From Rothia sp. (in: high G+C Gram-positive bacteria) (lineage in GTDB: Bacteria; Actinomycetota; Actinomycetes; Actinomycetales; Micrococcaceae): 64,000 bases of DNA. The stretch lies in NCBI RefSeq assembly GCF_030540545.1, contig NZ_JAUNVZ010000007.1, positions 1 to 64,000 on the forward strand, read 5' to 3'. Made by a program: the position numbers and the translations under genes. The notes beneath the pieces are model-generated. The model ran no database searches, was not told the origin of the DNA, and saw only the letters and a list, made by a program, of their open reading frames with translations. Of this stretch, positions 8,632 to 17,800 are shown piece after piece; the stretch's first letter is position 1, and every line of letters begins with the position of its first letter.

Positions 8632-9837
8632 CTACAGCTCATATAGGCTTGCCGGGTCAAAACGCTCGCCGCTACGAGCCACAATCTTAACCCCCACCGG
8701 TACCTGCACCACGCTAGCACCCGTCACATCCAAATACTGGCGGACAGTCATCGGCTTATACTCAACATTCTGGGCCACCAGGCCGCGCAAATGAGCATCA
8801 TGTTCCGGTCCCACGCCCAAACCAGCTTCCAGGGTGCACACACGCTGAGTATAAAGATCCAGCAGAGCGCACGCAGTACGCGCAGCACCCGGCACCAGGC
8901 GATACTTATCCCCCTGATGAGTCAACTCAACACCCTTGGTCGCATGCCCACGCAGGGCACGGAAATACGGTTGCACACGCTCAGGAACATCCTCTGCCGC
9001 GCTATGCACACTATGATGCTCACAAGCTGTCACGCCCGGGATGGGTAGCTCAACCTCAGCGGAGAGCAGCACATAGCGGATGCCGGCCTCTACAGCGGCA
9101 CGCAGCTGCACCTCCGCATGCTCACGCAACTCACCCGGACGATGCACACCATCCCAAAAACAGGAATGCTCAGTAGTGGGCGCATAACGATCCGCACCAC
9201 CCACACGGCGCAACTGACCATCATAAAAATGCAGAGCTAAACCATAGCCGCCGAAATGCTGACGCACACCCGAAGCCCACAGCAGTTCACCCTCACCCAG
9301 CGGGAAATCCTCCCACAGCGGTGCGCTATAAAGATTCACTGCACCATCAAAACTCGGATTGCACTGCGCGCTAATATCCTCAACAGGCATCACACGAGAA
9401 TAATCAGCCACCGCAAAACAAAACTTCTGACCGCGCAAACGACCCGACAGGCAACACTCAATCGCCCATAACACCAGGGACGCCTGCTCAGGGCTCACCA
9501 GAGGAGCCGCCAATGCCTGCACATGGCGCTGATGATCCAGAGTCACATGAACACCCACACCACGCTGAGCATTCGCGAACTGATTATGCAGGTGAACCAG
9601 CACCGGCGCCGGCAACTGACGACCAGCCACAGCAAAAGACCCAGCCGTTAGCTCAATCTGATCAGGGAAAGCACGAATCACACGCGCCAACTGACGCGCA
9701 AAAAGCATAGGCCGCTTAGAGAGCGCACTGAGCAGGGCGTTAATATTACGAGTGCGGTACGCATCCACAATCGACATGAAGGTCTGATGATCCAAGTCGA
9801 TGCTCTGCAGGTACTGGTTATATTGCGTGAGGGACAC
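8632..9837 (-). CDS. Unrecognised 401-residue cytoplasmic protein
   Basis: No membrane segment or signal peptide is visible. The N-terminal ~110 residues are helical and basic; the C-terminal half looks beta-rich, with FDGAVNLYSAPLWEDFPLGE, a GGYGLALHFYDG-type strand near residue 195, and a final GERFDPASLYEL. These features faintly resemble the C-terminal TerD-like part of the SCO0854/MXAN_6230 family, but this is a recollection-level similarity. Several cysteines occur (ECCLSG, SAQCNPS, ACEHH). The start is GTG at 9837 with a weak ribosome binding site; a later in-frame ATG (MSIVDAY, residue 21) is possible. An iron-box-like site lies 42 bases upstream, suggesting iron-dependent control. 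Confidence 0.7.
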   Translation of the reverse strand: MSLTQYNQYLQSIDLDHQTFMSIVDAYRTRNINALLSALSKRPMLFARQLARVIRAFPDQIELTAGSFAVAGRQLPAPVLVHLHNQFANAQRGVGVHVTLDHQRHVQALAAPLVSPEQASLVLWAIECCLSGRLRGQKFCFAVADYSRVMPVEDISAQCNPSFDGAVNLYSAPLWEDFPLGEGELLWASGVRQHFGGYGLALHFYDGQLRRVGGADRYAPTTEHSCFWDGVHRPGELREHAEVQLRAAVEAGIRYVLLSAEVELPIPGVTACEHHSVHSAAEDVPERVQPYFRALRGHATKGVELTHQGDKYRLVPGAARTACALLDLYTQRVCTLEAGLGVGPEHDAHLRGLVAQNVEYKPMTVRQYLDVTGASVVQVPVGVKIVARSGERFDPASLYEL

Positions 9838-9878
9838 CGTTGCACTCTTTCACTGTCTCGCCGGAGTCTGCACAGGCT

Positions 9879-9897
9879 TTAGGGTAGCCTTAGCAAA
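9879..9897 (-). promoter_or_regulatory. Candidate DtxR/IdeR iron box
   Basis: On the minus strand the site reads TTTGCTAAGGCTACCCTAA, which matches 15 of 19 positions of the DtxR/IdeR consensus TTAGGTTAGGCTAACCTAA. It lies 42 bases upstream of the GTG start of the 401-residue gene, where a repressor would block the promoter or early elongation. Confidence 0.45.
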
Positions 9898-9978
9898 AGT
9901 ATTGACCTTCCTAAGGTATCACACACCACAGCTTAAAGCGAGGGTTTAGACAACCTTTACATTCTTCCCCACATACAC

Positions 9979-10045
9979 GTTTGGGACGCCTTAGCGAGTT
10001 TGGGATGTCTCTCATACATCCCAAACTCGCTAAGGCGTCCCAAAC
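9979..10045. repeat. Perfect 30-base inverted repeat downstream of aroB
   Basis: Arms 9979-10008 and 10016-10045 are perfectly complementary with a 7-base loop. No U-run follows on either strand. It differs in sequence from the 59-bp palindromes although the arm also ends in GGGATGT. It could stall or terminate aroB transcription, or serve as a protein-binding or recombination site. Confidence 0.8.
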
Positions 10046-10066
10046 AGGGGTAATCAGATTCAGTAC

Positions 10067-11314
10067 TTAGAGAACCACGCGAGAAGTATCCGCGTCCTCA
10101 GCAATCTCCTGATACGTCATAAAGAGAATGGAATCATCGGGCACCTCATAGACACGCGGGCGACCCACACCCTCCAACACAATAAAGCGCAACAGATTAC
10201 CGCGCGACTTCTTATCGCGGCGCATAGTCTCCAAAAGCTGCTGGAAACGATCACGACGGTACCCGGTCGGCAAACCCAAAGATTCCAAGATACGGCGGGT
10301 ACGATCCACCGTCTGCTCATCCAGGTAGCCGGCAGCCAGGGACAGCTCCGCAGCGTAGACCATACCCACAGCAACAGCGGCACCGTGGCGCCACTGATAA
10401 CGCTCCGCCCGCTCAATCGCATGACCGAGAGTATGACCGTAGTTCAAAATCTCGCGGCGACCACTCTCACGCAGATCCTCAGAGACAACCTCCGCCTTAA
10501 CGCGAATGCTGCGCTCAATCAGCTCACTCACCACCGGCGACTGCGAATCGCGAATCGCCTGCGGGTTCTGCTCAATCAGATCCAGAATCTGCGGGTCAGC
10601 AATGAAACCGCACTTGACCACCTCAGCCATGCCGGTCAGCAGCTCATTCTCCGGCAGGGTGCGCAAAGTACCCAGCTCGCAGAGCACAGCAGCCGGCGGC
10701 CAGAAGGTACCCACCAGATTCTTACCCTCGGCAGTATTAATAGCGGTCTTGCCACCCACGGCAGCATCCACCATGCCCAGCAAAGTGGTCGGAATATGAA
10801 TAATGCGCACGCCGCGCAGCCAGGTGGACGCCACGAAACCAGCCAGATCGGTAATCGCGCCGCCACCGACCGAAATAATCGCATCGGTGCGGGTGAAATC
10901 GTTCTGACCCAGCACCTGCCAGCAGAACGCCGCCACCTGGTGGTGCTTAGCCTCTTCAGCATCCGGAATTTCGGCGCTAAAGGACTCAAAGCCAGCCTTG
11001 CGCAGATCCTCCATGACCAGCTCACCGGTAGCACGCAGGGCGCGAGGGTGAATCACCAGAATCTTCTTGGTGCGCTTGCCCAGAATCTCAGGAATGGTGC
11101 CCAGCAGATTGTGACCAACCAGCACATTGTAATTCTCGCTCGGGCGCTCACCGGTCACGGGAATGACGGTAATATCCTGCTCTCCCGATGCACCGAAGCT
11201 GGGCGCCGGGCTCTCATCCACGCTGCGGTAATCCGACTCGCTCAGCTGAGTGTGCGGGCCCTCCGCAGTGCTGAGCTTTTGATGTCCGTGGCCGTGGCCA
11301 TTATGCGGGCTCAT
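10067..11314 (-). CDS. aroB: 3-dehydroquinate synthase
   Basis: Second step of the shikimate pathway, converting DAHP to 3-dehydroquinate with NAD and a divalent metal. The catalytic core contains the NAD-binding GGGAITDLAGFVAS motif, PTTLLGMVDAAVGGKTAIN, and the metal-binding HTLGHAIE/RHGAAVAVG blocks. The protein is 415 residues, about 50 longer than usual at the N-terminus; the extra part starts with a His/Gly stretch (HNGHGHGH) and is Ser/Glu-rich. The start at 11314 overlaps the aroK stop by 14 bases. It is the last of the aroE-aroC-aroK-aroB series. A start closer to the core would also be possible, but no better ribosome binding site was seen. Confidence 0.96.
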   Translation of the reverse strand: MSPHNGHGHGHQKLSTAEGPHTQLSESDYRSVDESPAPSFGASGEQDITVIPVTGERPSENYNVLVGHNLLGTIPEILGKRTKKILVIHPRALRATGELVMEDLRKAGFESFSAEIPDAEEAKHHQVAAFCWQVLGQNDFTRTDAIISVGGGAITDLAGFVASTWLRGVRIIHIPTTLLGMVDAAVGGKTAINTAEGKNLVGTFWPPAAVLCELGTLRTLPENELLTGMAEVVKCGFIADPQILDLIEQNPQAIRDSQSPVVSELIERSIRVKAEVVSEDLRESGRREILNYGHTLGHAIERAERYQWRHGAAVAVGMVYAAELSLAAGYLDEQTVDRTRRILESLGLPTGYRRDRFQQLLETMRRDKKSRGNLLRFIVLEGVGRPRVYEVPDDSILFMTYQEIAEDADTSRVVL

Positions 11315-12176
11315 TGCTATCCTTTCGAGAATTCACAATAAAAGACTGAATTTCTGCGGTCATTTCGGAAATGGGGCGGCCGCCACGCGCATCCAGGGTG
11401 AACTTCGCTAGCTCTTCATAGCGGGCGGAGCGGCGGTCAAAAATCTGCTGCCAGCGGGTGACCGGGTCGGGCTGCAGCAGCGGGCGGGACTTATTACCCG
11501 TGATACGAGGCTCAACCGTGGCGGCATCCACCAGGATATACACCACCTGCTCATCCTTTAATAGCTGAGCAACGGCGTCAGTCATGGGTGCGCCGCCACC
11601 CAGAGAAAAGACCGTATTGCGATACGCCGGACTGGTCAGAACCTCTTTAATCACCCGGTACTCCAGATCGCGGAAATGCGCTTCACCAAAGATCTCGAAA
11701 ATATCCGAAACCTCACCGTAACGCTCCACAATCACATGGTCAGCATCCAAAAACTCATACCCATAAAAACGAGCAAGATGCGAACCAATATAGGTCTTAC
11801 CGGCAGCCATCGGACCAATCAAAACAATCGGGCGCGAAAGGGTCGCGAACCCCTCCTGCAGCTCACGCACACGCTGAGGATGCGCTAGCGAATCAGGCGC
11901 ACCCGCGCGGCTCGACGGGGCAGGCTCGGACGCACGCGAAGGCTCTACAGACTCAGCGGCAGCATGAGCCACCTGCACACTCTTAGCCGCCTGCACCAAC
12001 ATCTCAAACGGAGAACGAACCGACGCCGAAAACTCCCCCGAAGAATCCGAAGAGTAGACAAGGCGCGAAGAAACGCCCGACCCGGTGGGAGCAGACTCCC
12101 CCACCGGGCGGGCTGACGCCGCCAGCTCCCGCGCAGATGACAAACGCACCTGCGAAGGCAACGGAATCTTAGACAC
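11301..12176 (-). CDS. aroK: Shikimate kinase with long N-terminal extension
   Basis: Phosphorylates shikimate at O3 with ATP. The kinase domain begins around residue 115 with the Walker A motif GPMAAGKTYIG, followed by the shikimate-binding DADHVIVE, the GGGAPM block and the lid region NKSRPLL. The GTG at 12176 overlaps the aroC stop TAG by one base, giving 291 residues; an in-frame start at 12209 would add 11. Shikimate kinases are typically about 170 residues, so roughly 110 Ser/Ala/Glu-rich residues of unknown purpose precede the kinase. The extension is in frame, of normal composition for the region, and coupled to aroC, so it is probably translated. Confidence 0.93.
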   Translation of the reverse strand: MSKIPLPSQVRLSSARELAASARPVGESAPTGSGVSSRLVYSSDSSGEFSASVRSPFEMLVQAAKSVQVAHAAAESVEPSRASEPAPSSRAGAPDSLAHPQRVRELQEGFATLSRPIVLIGPMAAGKTYIGSHLARFYGYEFLDADHVIVERYGEVSDIFEIFGEAHFRDLEYRVIKEVLTSPAYRNTVFSLGGGAPMTDAVAQLLKDEQVVYILVDAATVEPRITGNKSRPLLQPDPVTRWQQIFDRRSARYEELAKFTLDARGGRPISEMTAEIQSFIVNSRKDSNEPA

Positions 12177-13393
12177 TAAGCATCCCAACCGGCAACATTC
12201 GACTCCCACGCCAGCGAAGCGGGAATCGACTCAAGATAAGAATCCATATTACGGCGAGTCTCACCAATGGAGTCACCGCCGAACTTCTCCAGCGCGGCCT
12301 CCGCCAGCACCAGAGCGACCATAGCCTCCGCCACCACGCCGGCAGCAGGCACAGCACACACATCCGAACGCTGATGGTGCGCGGTCGCAACCTCGCCGGT
12401 GGACGTATCAATGGTCTTCAGCGCCTTCGGAACGGTCGCAATGGGCTTCATAGCGGCGCGAACACGCAGCAGATCGCCAATGCTCATGCCACCCTCAATA
12501 CCGCCAGCGCGATTCGAATCGCGCACCACGCCATTGGCACCGATGCTAATCTCATCGTGAGCGGCAGTACCCGGACGATCAGCGGTCGCAAAACCATCGC
12601 CCACCTCAACGCCCTTAATAGCCTGAATACCCATCAGTGCAGCAGCCAGGCGCGCATCCAAACGACGATCCCAATGCACATAGGAACCCAGTCCCGGAGG
12701 CATACCGTATGCCAGAACCTCAACCACACCGCCGAGAGTCTCGCCGTCCTTATGGGCCTCGTCTACACGAGCCACCATAGCGTCACTGGTAGCCTTATCC
12801 AGGCAGCGCAGCGGATCAGCATCCAAATAATCAACCTGAGAAGGCAGCGGAACCGGCGCGCCCTCGGGCGAATGCACGCCACCAACAGCAATAGTGTGGG
12901 ACACCAGCTGCACACCCAGCGCCTTGAGCACCTGAGCAGCCACCACGCCCAGAGCCACGCGGGTCGCGGTCTCACGAGCCGAAGCGCGCTCCAGCACAGG
13001 GCGAGCCTCAGAGAAATTGTACTTCTGCATACCCGCAAAATCAGCGTGACCGGGGCGCGGGCGAGTCAGCGCAGCATTACGCGCACGACCCTCCAGAACA
13101 GCCGGATCCACCGGGTCGCTGCTCATCACATCAACCCACTTAGGCCACTCGGTATTAGCGATCTCAATCGCCACCGGGCCGCCCTGAGTCACGCCGTGGC
13201 GCACACCGCCCAGGATGCGCACCTTATCTTCCTCAAACTTCATGCGGGCGCCGCGACCATAGCCCAGGCGGCGGCGAGCCAGCGCATCACGCACCATCTC
13301 GCTCGTCAATTCCACACCCGCGGGGATGCCTTCAATTACGCCAACCAGCGCTTCGCCGTGCGATTCGCCAGCAGTCAGCCATCGTAGAGCCAT
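12176..13393 (-). CDS. aroC: Chorismate synthase
   Basis: Last step of the shikimate pathway: converts EPSP to chorismate using reduced FMN. The 405 residues contain the diagnostic N-terminal [20 protein letters not shown]-type block, the [14 protein letters not shown] segment, [14 protein letters not shown] with its catalytic His, and [11 protein letters not shown]. The ATG at 13393 is at the expected position for the family. It is coupled to aroK through a TAGTG overlap. The gene lies downstream of aroE, separated by about 275 bases that include the aroE terminator, so aroC probably has its own promoter. Confidence 0.97.
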   Translation of the reverse strand: MALRWLTAGESHGEALVGVIEGIPAGVELTSEMVRDALARRRLGYGRGARMKFEEDKVRILGGVRHGVTQGGPVAIEIANTEWPKWVDVMSSDPVDPAVLEGRARNAALTRPRPGHADFAGMQKYNFSEARPVLERASARETATRVALGVVAAQVLKALGVQLVSHTIAVGGVHSPEGAPVPLPSQVDYLDADPLRCLDKATSDAMVARVDEAHKDGETLGGVVEVLAYGMPPGLGSYVHWDRRLDARLAAALMGIQAIKGVEVGDGFATADRPGTAAHDEISIGANGVVRDSNRAGGIEGGMSIGDLLRVRAAMKPIATVPKALKTIDTSTGEVATAHHQRSDVCAVPAAGVVAEAMVALVLAEAALEKFGGDSIGETRRNMDSYLESIPASLAWESNVAGWDA

Positions 13394-13560
13394 GATTCAT
13401 TCCTTTGCTACCCGTGCGCCCCATCAGTGCCCGAGACGCGAGTTATAAGCCTTCTATAAGTCTAAAGGATAGGGACACTAAACGCGATATGTAACGGTCA
13501 TCGAGGGTACCCAATGAGGGCACTTTCTCCGCTCAAAGATATAGACCTGAAAGGTATAGA

Positions 13561-13607
13561 AAAGGGGCGGGTATACACGTACTACTCAATACGAGACACA
13601 CCCGCCC
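13561..13607 (-). terminator. aroE terminator
   Basis: GGGCGGGT (13565-13572) pairs with ACCCGCCC (13600-13607). On the minus strand the hairpin is followed by CCTTTTCT. It lies about 60 bases past the aroE stop. Confidence 0.7.
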
Positions 13608-13669
13608 TACGGGCTTTTCTTCAAGGCTCTATCGTGTCGGTTTATCGTGCCGCGGTTTATTGTGTCGAT

Positions 13670-14536
13670 TTATCGTGCAGGCAAATCCAACGCCGCGCAC
13701 ATAGCATTAATAACCTGGCGCTCATTGGGTAGTGGCGCACTATCCCCCGGGCGAGACTGAATACCCGTAAAAAGACGAACCTGCTCAACGCCCTGATAGA
13801 GCAACATTTCCTTACCCGAAACCACCGTACCGCCCAGGGCCTGAATGCGCTCAGCCAGTACCGAAGGCCAGGGATTATAGGCAACATCGAGCAGAATCGC
13901 TGCCGGATGCAAAGCCTGAATCTGCGGCGCCCACTCATCGGCAGCATGTGCCGGAAGAGTGGAAATAATGCACGGATAGGCAAAGGCACCTACCGGGAAT
14001 TCATTCAGGTCACGAGGATATGCCTGAACACCCAGCTGATCGGCAACCTGCAGCAGAGGGTCCAGTTTATGCACAGAGCGCGCAAAAATATCAACACGTC
14101 TATAACCCAGCTGAGATAGTGCAGTCAGAGCTGAAATAGCGGTCGCGCCACCGCCCACAATAGCTGCCCTATCCCCTTCTTGAATCTTTAGGCCTGCATG
14201 GGTTAATGCAGCTGTAATACCGTACACATCCGTATTGTGACCGTAGGGCAGACCGTCACGCCAATACACCGTATTAACGGCACCAGTAACACGAGCCACA
14301 TCGCTAATATCGGTGCAAAAATCAATCACAGCTGTCTTCAATGGCATAGTCACCGACAGCCCCGCACAATCGCCATCACGCTCAATCAGCTCAAAAAGAG
14401 CGGGTAAATCCTCAGGCAGCGTATCGCGGCGATCATAGACAATATCCGCATCCAAAACCGCATAGGCTGCAGAGTGCAGAGACGGAGACAGAGAATGATC
14501 AATCGGATGACCCAAAACCCACGCGCGAGAACTCAT
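13670..14536 (-). CDS. aroE: Shikimate dehydrogenase
   Basis: NADP-dependent reduction of 3-dehydroshikimate. The N-terminal substrate domain has the SLSPSLH motif that holds the carboxylate and the catalytic lysine in MPLKTA; the catalytic aspartate is in NTDVYG. The NADP-binding Rossmann fold follows with GGGATAISALTAL. At 288 residues it has the usual length. The ATG at 14536 is preferred over the immediately preceding GTG. It ends in its own terminator, so it may be transcribed separately from aroC-aroK-aroB. Confidence 0.94.
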   Translation of the reverse strand: MSSRAWVLGHPIDHSLSPSLHSAAYAVLDADIVYDRRDTLPEDLPALFELIERDGDCAGLSVTMPLKTAVIDFCTDISDVARVTGAVNTVYWRDGLPYGHNTDVYGITAALTHAGLKIQEGDRAAIVGGGATAISALTALSQLGYRRVDIFARSVHKLDPLLQVADQLGVQAYPRDLNEFPVGAFAYPCIISTLPAHAADEWAPQIQALHPAAILLDVAYNPWPSVLAERIQALGGTVVSGKEMLLYQGVEQVRLFTGIQSRPGDSAPLPNERQVINAMCAALDLPAR

Positions 14537-14615
14537 CACTACTCTTCTTTCACTTAGGGGTAACTAGCAACATTACCAGTGTACGGCTTGAGTGTCTCAT
14601 TAGCCTTTCTGCCTC

Positions 14616-14674
14616 GCGAATAGTATTTTTCCTCGCGAGGGATGTCACCCCTCGCGACGAAAAATACTATTCGC
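14616..14674. repeat. 59-bp dispersed palindrome, copy 2
   Basis: Matches the element at 1450-1508 at 54 of 59 bases, including the ATGTC loop core. Here it sits between the rne terminator and the aroE promoter region. Confidence 0.75.
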
Positions 14675-14692
14675 GGCGTGAGACGCGTATGA

Positions 14693-14732
14693 AAAGAACC
14701 GGTCTGATAGGTACCTATCAGACCGGTTCTTT
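14693..14732. terminator. rne terminator (bidirectional)
   Basis: Perfect 20-base palindrome AAAGAACCGGTCTGATAGGT and its complement, directly abutting. It lies about 90 bases past the rne stop on the minus strand. Confidence 0.8.
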
Positions 14733-14821
14733 ATCTCAGGTCACCGACAATATATCAGCTCAGCGTCGCATCACTAATAGCTCATTGACTATTCGCTATA
14801 TCGCGGTGAACCAGTCACCGA

Positions 14822-17800
14822 TTAGTCCTTACCGACTCGCTTAATATCGGCAGCGGCAACACCGGTGCCCAGCAAGGTCGGAGTCTCAGAGAGGTTCGGT
14901 GCAACCACATCAGCCATAGAAGCCGAAGCCACCACAGAACCCTGCGCGCTAGCCTGAACGTCAGCTGCAACCACACCGGAACCAATACCGGCAGAGGAGG
15001 CTGCGCGACGCACACGACGCTTACGAGCCACGGGAGCTACAGTCTCAACAGTCGCTACGGAAGCAGCGGGAGCAGCAGTCTTCTCAACGCTCTCAACCTC
15101 AGCCACCGGAGCCGGAGCACCGATCACGCCGGAAACTCGCGGAGCACCACCAATCACACCCGAGACGCGGGGAGCCGAATGGCTACGCTCGCCACGAGAC
15201 TCGCTGCGAGCGCTGCCCTGCTCCTCAGAGCGGCGGGTGCGGCGCTTACGCGGCAGCTCGTGCACATCCTCAACACGCAGATCGGCGCGCTTCTGCTCAC
15301 GAATGCCCTTACCCTCGGTGCGAGCTACGCGCTCGTCACGCTGCGGGCGGGAATCTTCGCGGCGCTCGTTGCGTCGGTTGCTGCGGAAACCGCCGTCTTC
15401 GCTGCGGGCAATGCGGCCTGCCTTCTGGGAGGCGCGTGCCTTTGCTTCGCCCGCCGCAATGACATCCCCCAGTGCGGAACCGCGGGTGAATCGCGGGTCT
15501 GCCTGCGGGTCCACGTGGTCGAACTGGCCGGCTTCGAAGTCGCCCTGCTCACCACTCCAGTGGGGGTCGATTGCTGCTTCGGGTGCGTCCAGTGCGGGGT
15601 CTTCGCTATTGTGTGCGGACTCCACGGACTCGACCACTGCAGCAGCCTCAACCTCGGCGCGGCGGGTGCGCTTGCGGCGCTTGCGCTTCTTGCGGGACTG
15701 CTCTGCTGCTTCGCTCTCCTCGGTGCGGGTAGAAGCTGCAGCGATATCAGCCATGGCGTGGGCACGCTGGGAGGACTGTTCATCCACCTGCTCGGTTTCT
15801 GCCGGGCGTACAGCCGCATTGCGGGCGCGCTTACGCTCGGTGCGGTCGTGGCGGTGAATAAAGTCCGAGGCGCCGGAGCTACGGCCGGACAGGGGTGCGT
15901 CGTGCACGATCAGGCCGCGGCCACCGCATTCTTCACAGGGCTCGGAGAAGACCTCAAGCAGACCGGTACCCAGGCGTTTACGGGTCATCTGCACCAGGCC
16001 CAGGCTGGTTACCTCAGCGACCTGGTGCTTGGTGCGGTCGCGACCCAGGCACTCGATCAGGCGGCGCAGCACCAGCTCGCGGTTAGATTCGAGTACCATG
16101 TCGATAAAGTCGATGACAATAATGCCGCCGATATCGCGCAGGCGCAGCTGACGCACGATCTCTTCTGCCGCTTCGAGGTTGTTCTTGGTGACGGTCTCTT
16201 CGAGGTTGCCGCCACTGCCGGTGAACTTACCGGTGTTCACGTCCACCACGGTCATGGCTTCGGTGCGGTCAATCACCAGGGAGCCGCCGGAGGGCAGGTA
16301 AACCTTGCGGTCCAGTGCCTTTGCCAGCTGCTCGTTGACACGGAAGTGGTCGAAGAGATCGTCTTCGCCATCCCAGCGCTGCAGGCGTGCCACCAAATCG
16401 GGCGCCACATAGGTCACGTACGCCTGGATGGAGTCCCACGCCTGGTCGCCCTGAACGGTCATGGTGGTGAAGTCTTCGTTGAAGACGTCACGCACGGTCT
16501 TGATCATCAGGTCCGGCTCCTGGTAGAGCATTTCGGGGGCGAGGACCTTGCGGGAGTTCGCCTTTTCCTGGATGTCTTCCCACTGCGCGCGCAGACGGTT
16601 AATATCGTTTGCCAGTTCCTCTTCGGAGGCACCCTCAGCGGCGGTGCGCACAATCACACCTGCACCGTCGGGCAGCTTGTCCTTGAGGATCTTCTTCAGG
16701 CGGGTACGCTCGGTATCGGGCAACTTGCGGGAGATGCCGGTCATGGAGCCACCGGGCACGTACACCAGGTAGCGGCCGGGCAGGGAGACCTGGCTGGTCA
16801 GGCGTGCACCCTTGTGGCCAATGGGGTCCTTGGTGACCTGCACGAGCACGGAATCGCCCGCCTTGAGGGCGTTTTCAATCTTGCGGGGTGCGCCGTCCAG
16901 ACCGGAGACGTCCCAGTTGACTTCGCCGGCGTAGAGCACGGCGTTACGGCCGCGTCCAATATCGACGAAGGCTGCTTCCATGGAGGGCAGCACGTTCTGC
17001 ACCTTGCCCAGGTACACATTGCCAATCAGGGAGTCCTGCTGGGTCTTGGACACGAAATGCTCAGCGAGCACGCCGTCTTCAAGCACGCCGATCTGCACGC
17101 GGTCGTCCTTCTGACGCACCAGCATCTGGCGGTCTACGGATTCGCGGCGTGCTAGGAATTCAGCCTCGGTCACAATATGGCGGCGGCGGCCCAGGGAGCG
17201 GGATTCGCGGCGGCGCACGCGCTTAGCTTCCAGGCGGGTGGAGCCGCGCACGCCGGTAACGGTGTTGGAGCCGTGCGAGTCGGAGATGCGCGGTGCGCGC
17301 ACCTTGGTCACGGTCTCGACGTTATCTTCGGTACCCTCAATTTCGAGGTCTTCGGTTCCGCGGCGACGGCGGCGACGGCGATGGCTGGTTACTTCAGCTT
17401 CGGCGGCAACTTCTTCGCGGCGGCGCTCCATGCGCTCCTTGCGGGCTGCTTCCAGGCGGGCTGCCTTGAACTGTTCGCGTTCAATGGTTGCCGCTGCGGA
17501 GAGCTCGGTCAGGTTCGGGGAGTAGAACAGGGGCATGGAGCCCATGCCGACCTGGGCGCGCATTTCGGCGAGCTTTTCAGCCTGGATATCGCGCAGGGTC
17601 TTGACGGGCTCTGCGGGCTCTTCTTCTTCGGTCTGCTCGGACTCTTCGTCGCTCAGGGCTTCGAGGTCAATAATGATCTCGGTGCTCTCTTCAGAGGCGC
17701 TCTCTACTACAGTCTGTGCTTCTTCAGCTGCTTCTGCGGGTGCGGTGGCCTCTGCTGCGGGAGCTGCGGGAGCCTCAGCTACGGGTGCTTCTGCTGCTGC

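Noticed and set aside
15179-17155. Long plus-strand open frame opposite rne
   Set aside because: Antisense shadow of the RNase E/G catalytic region, with unnatural Gly/Ala/His composition.
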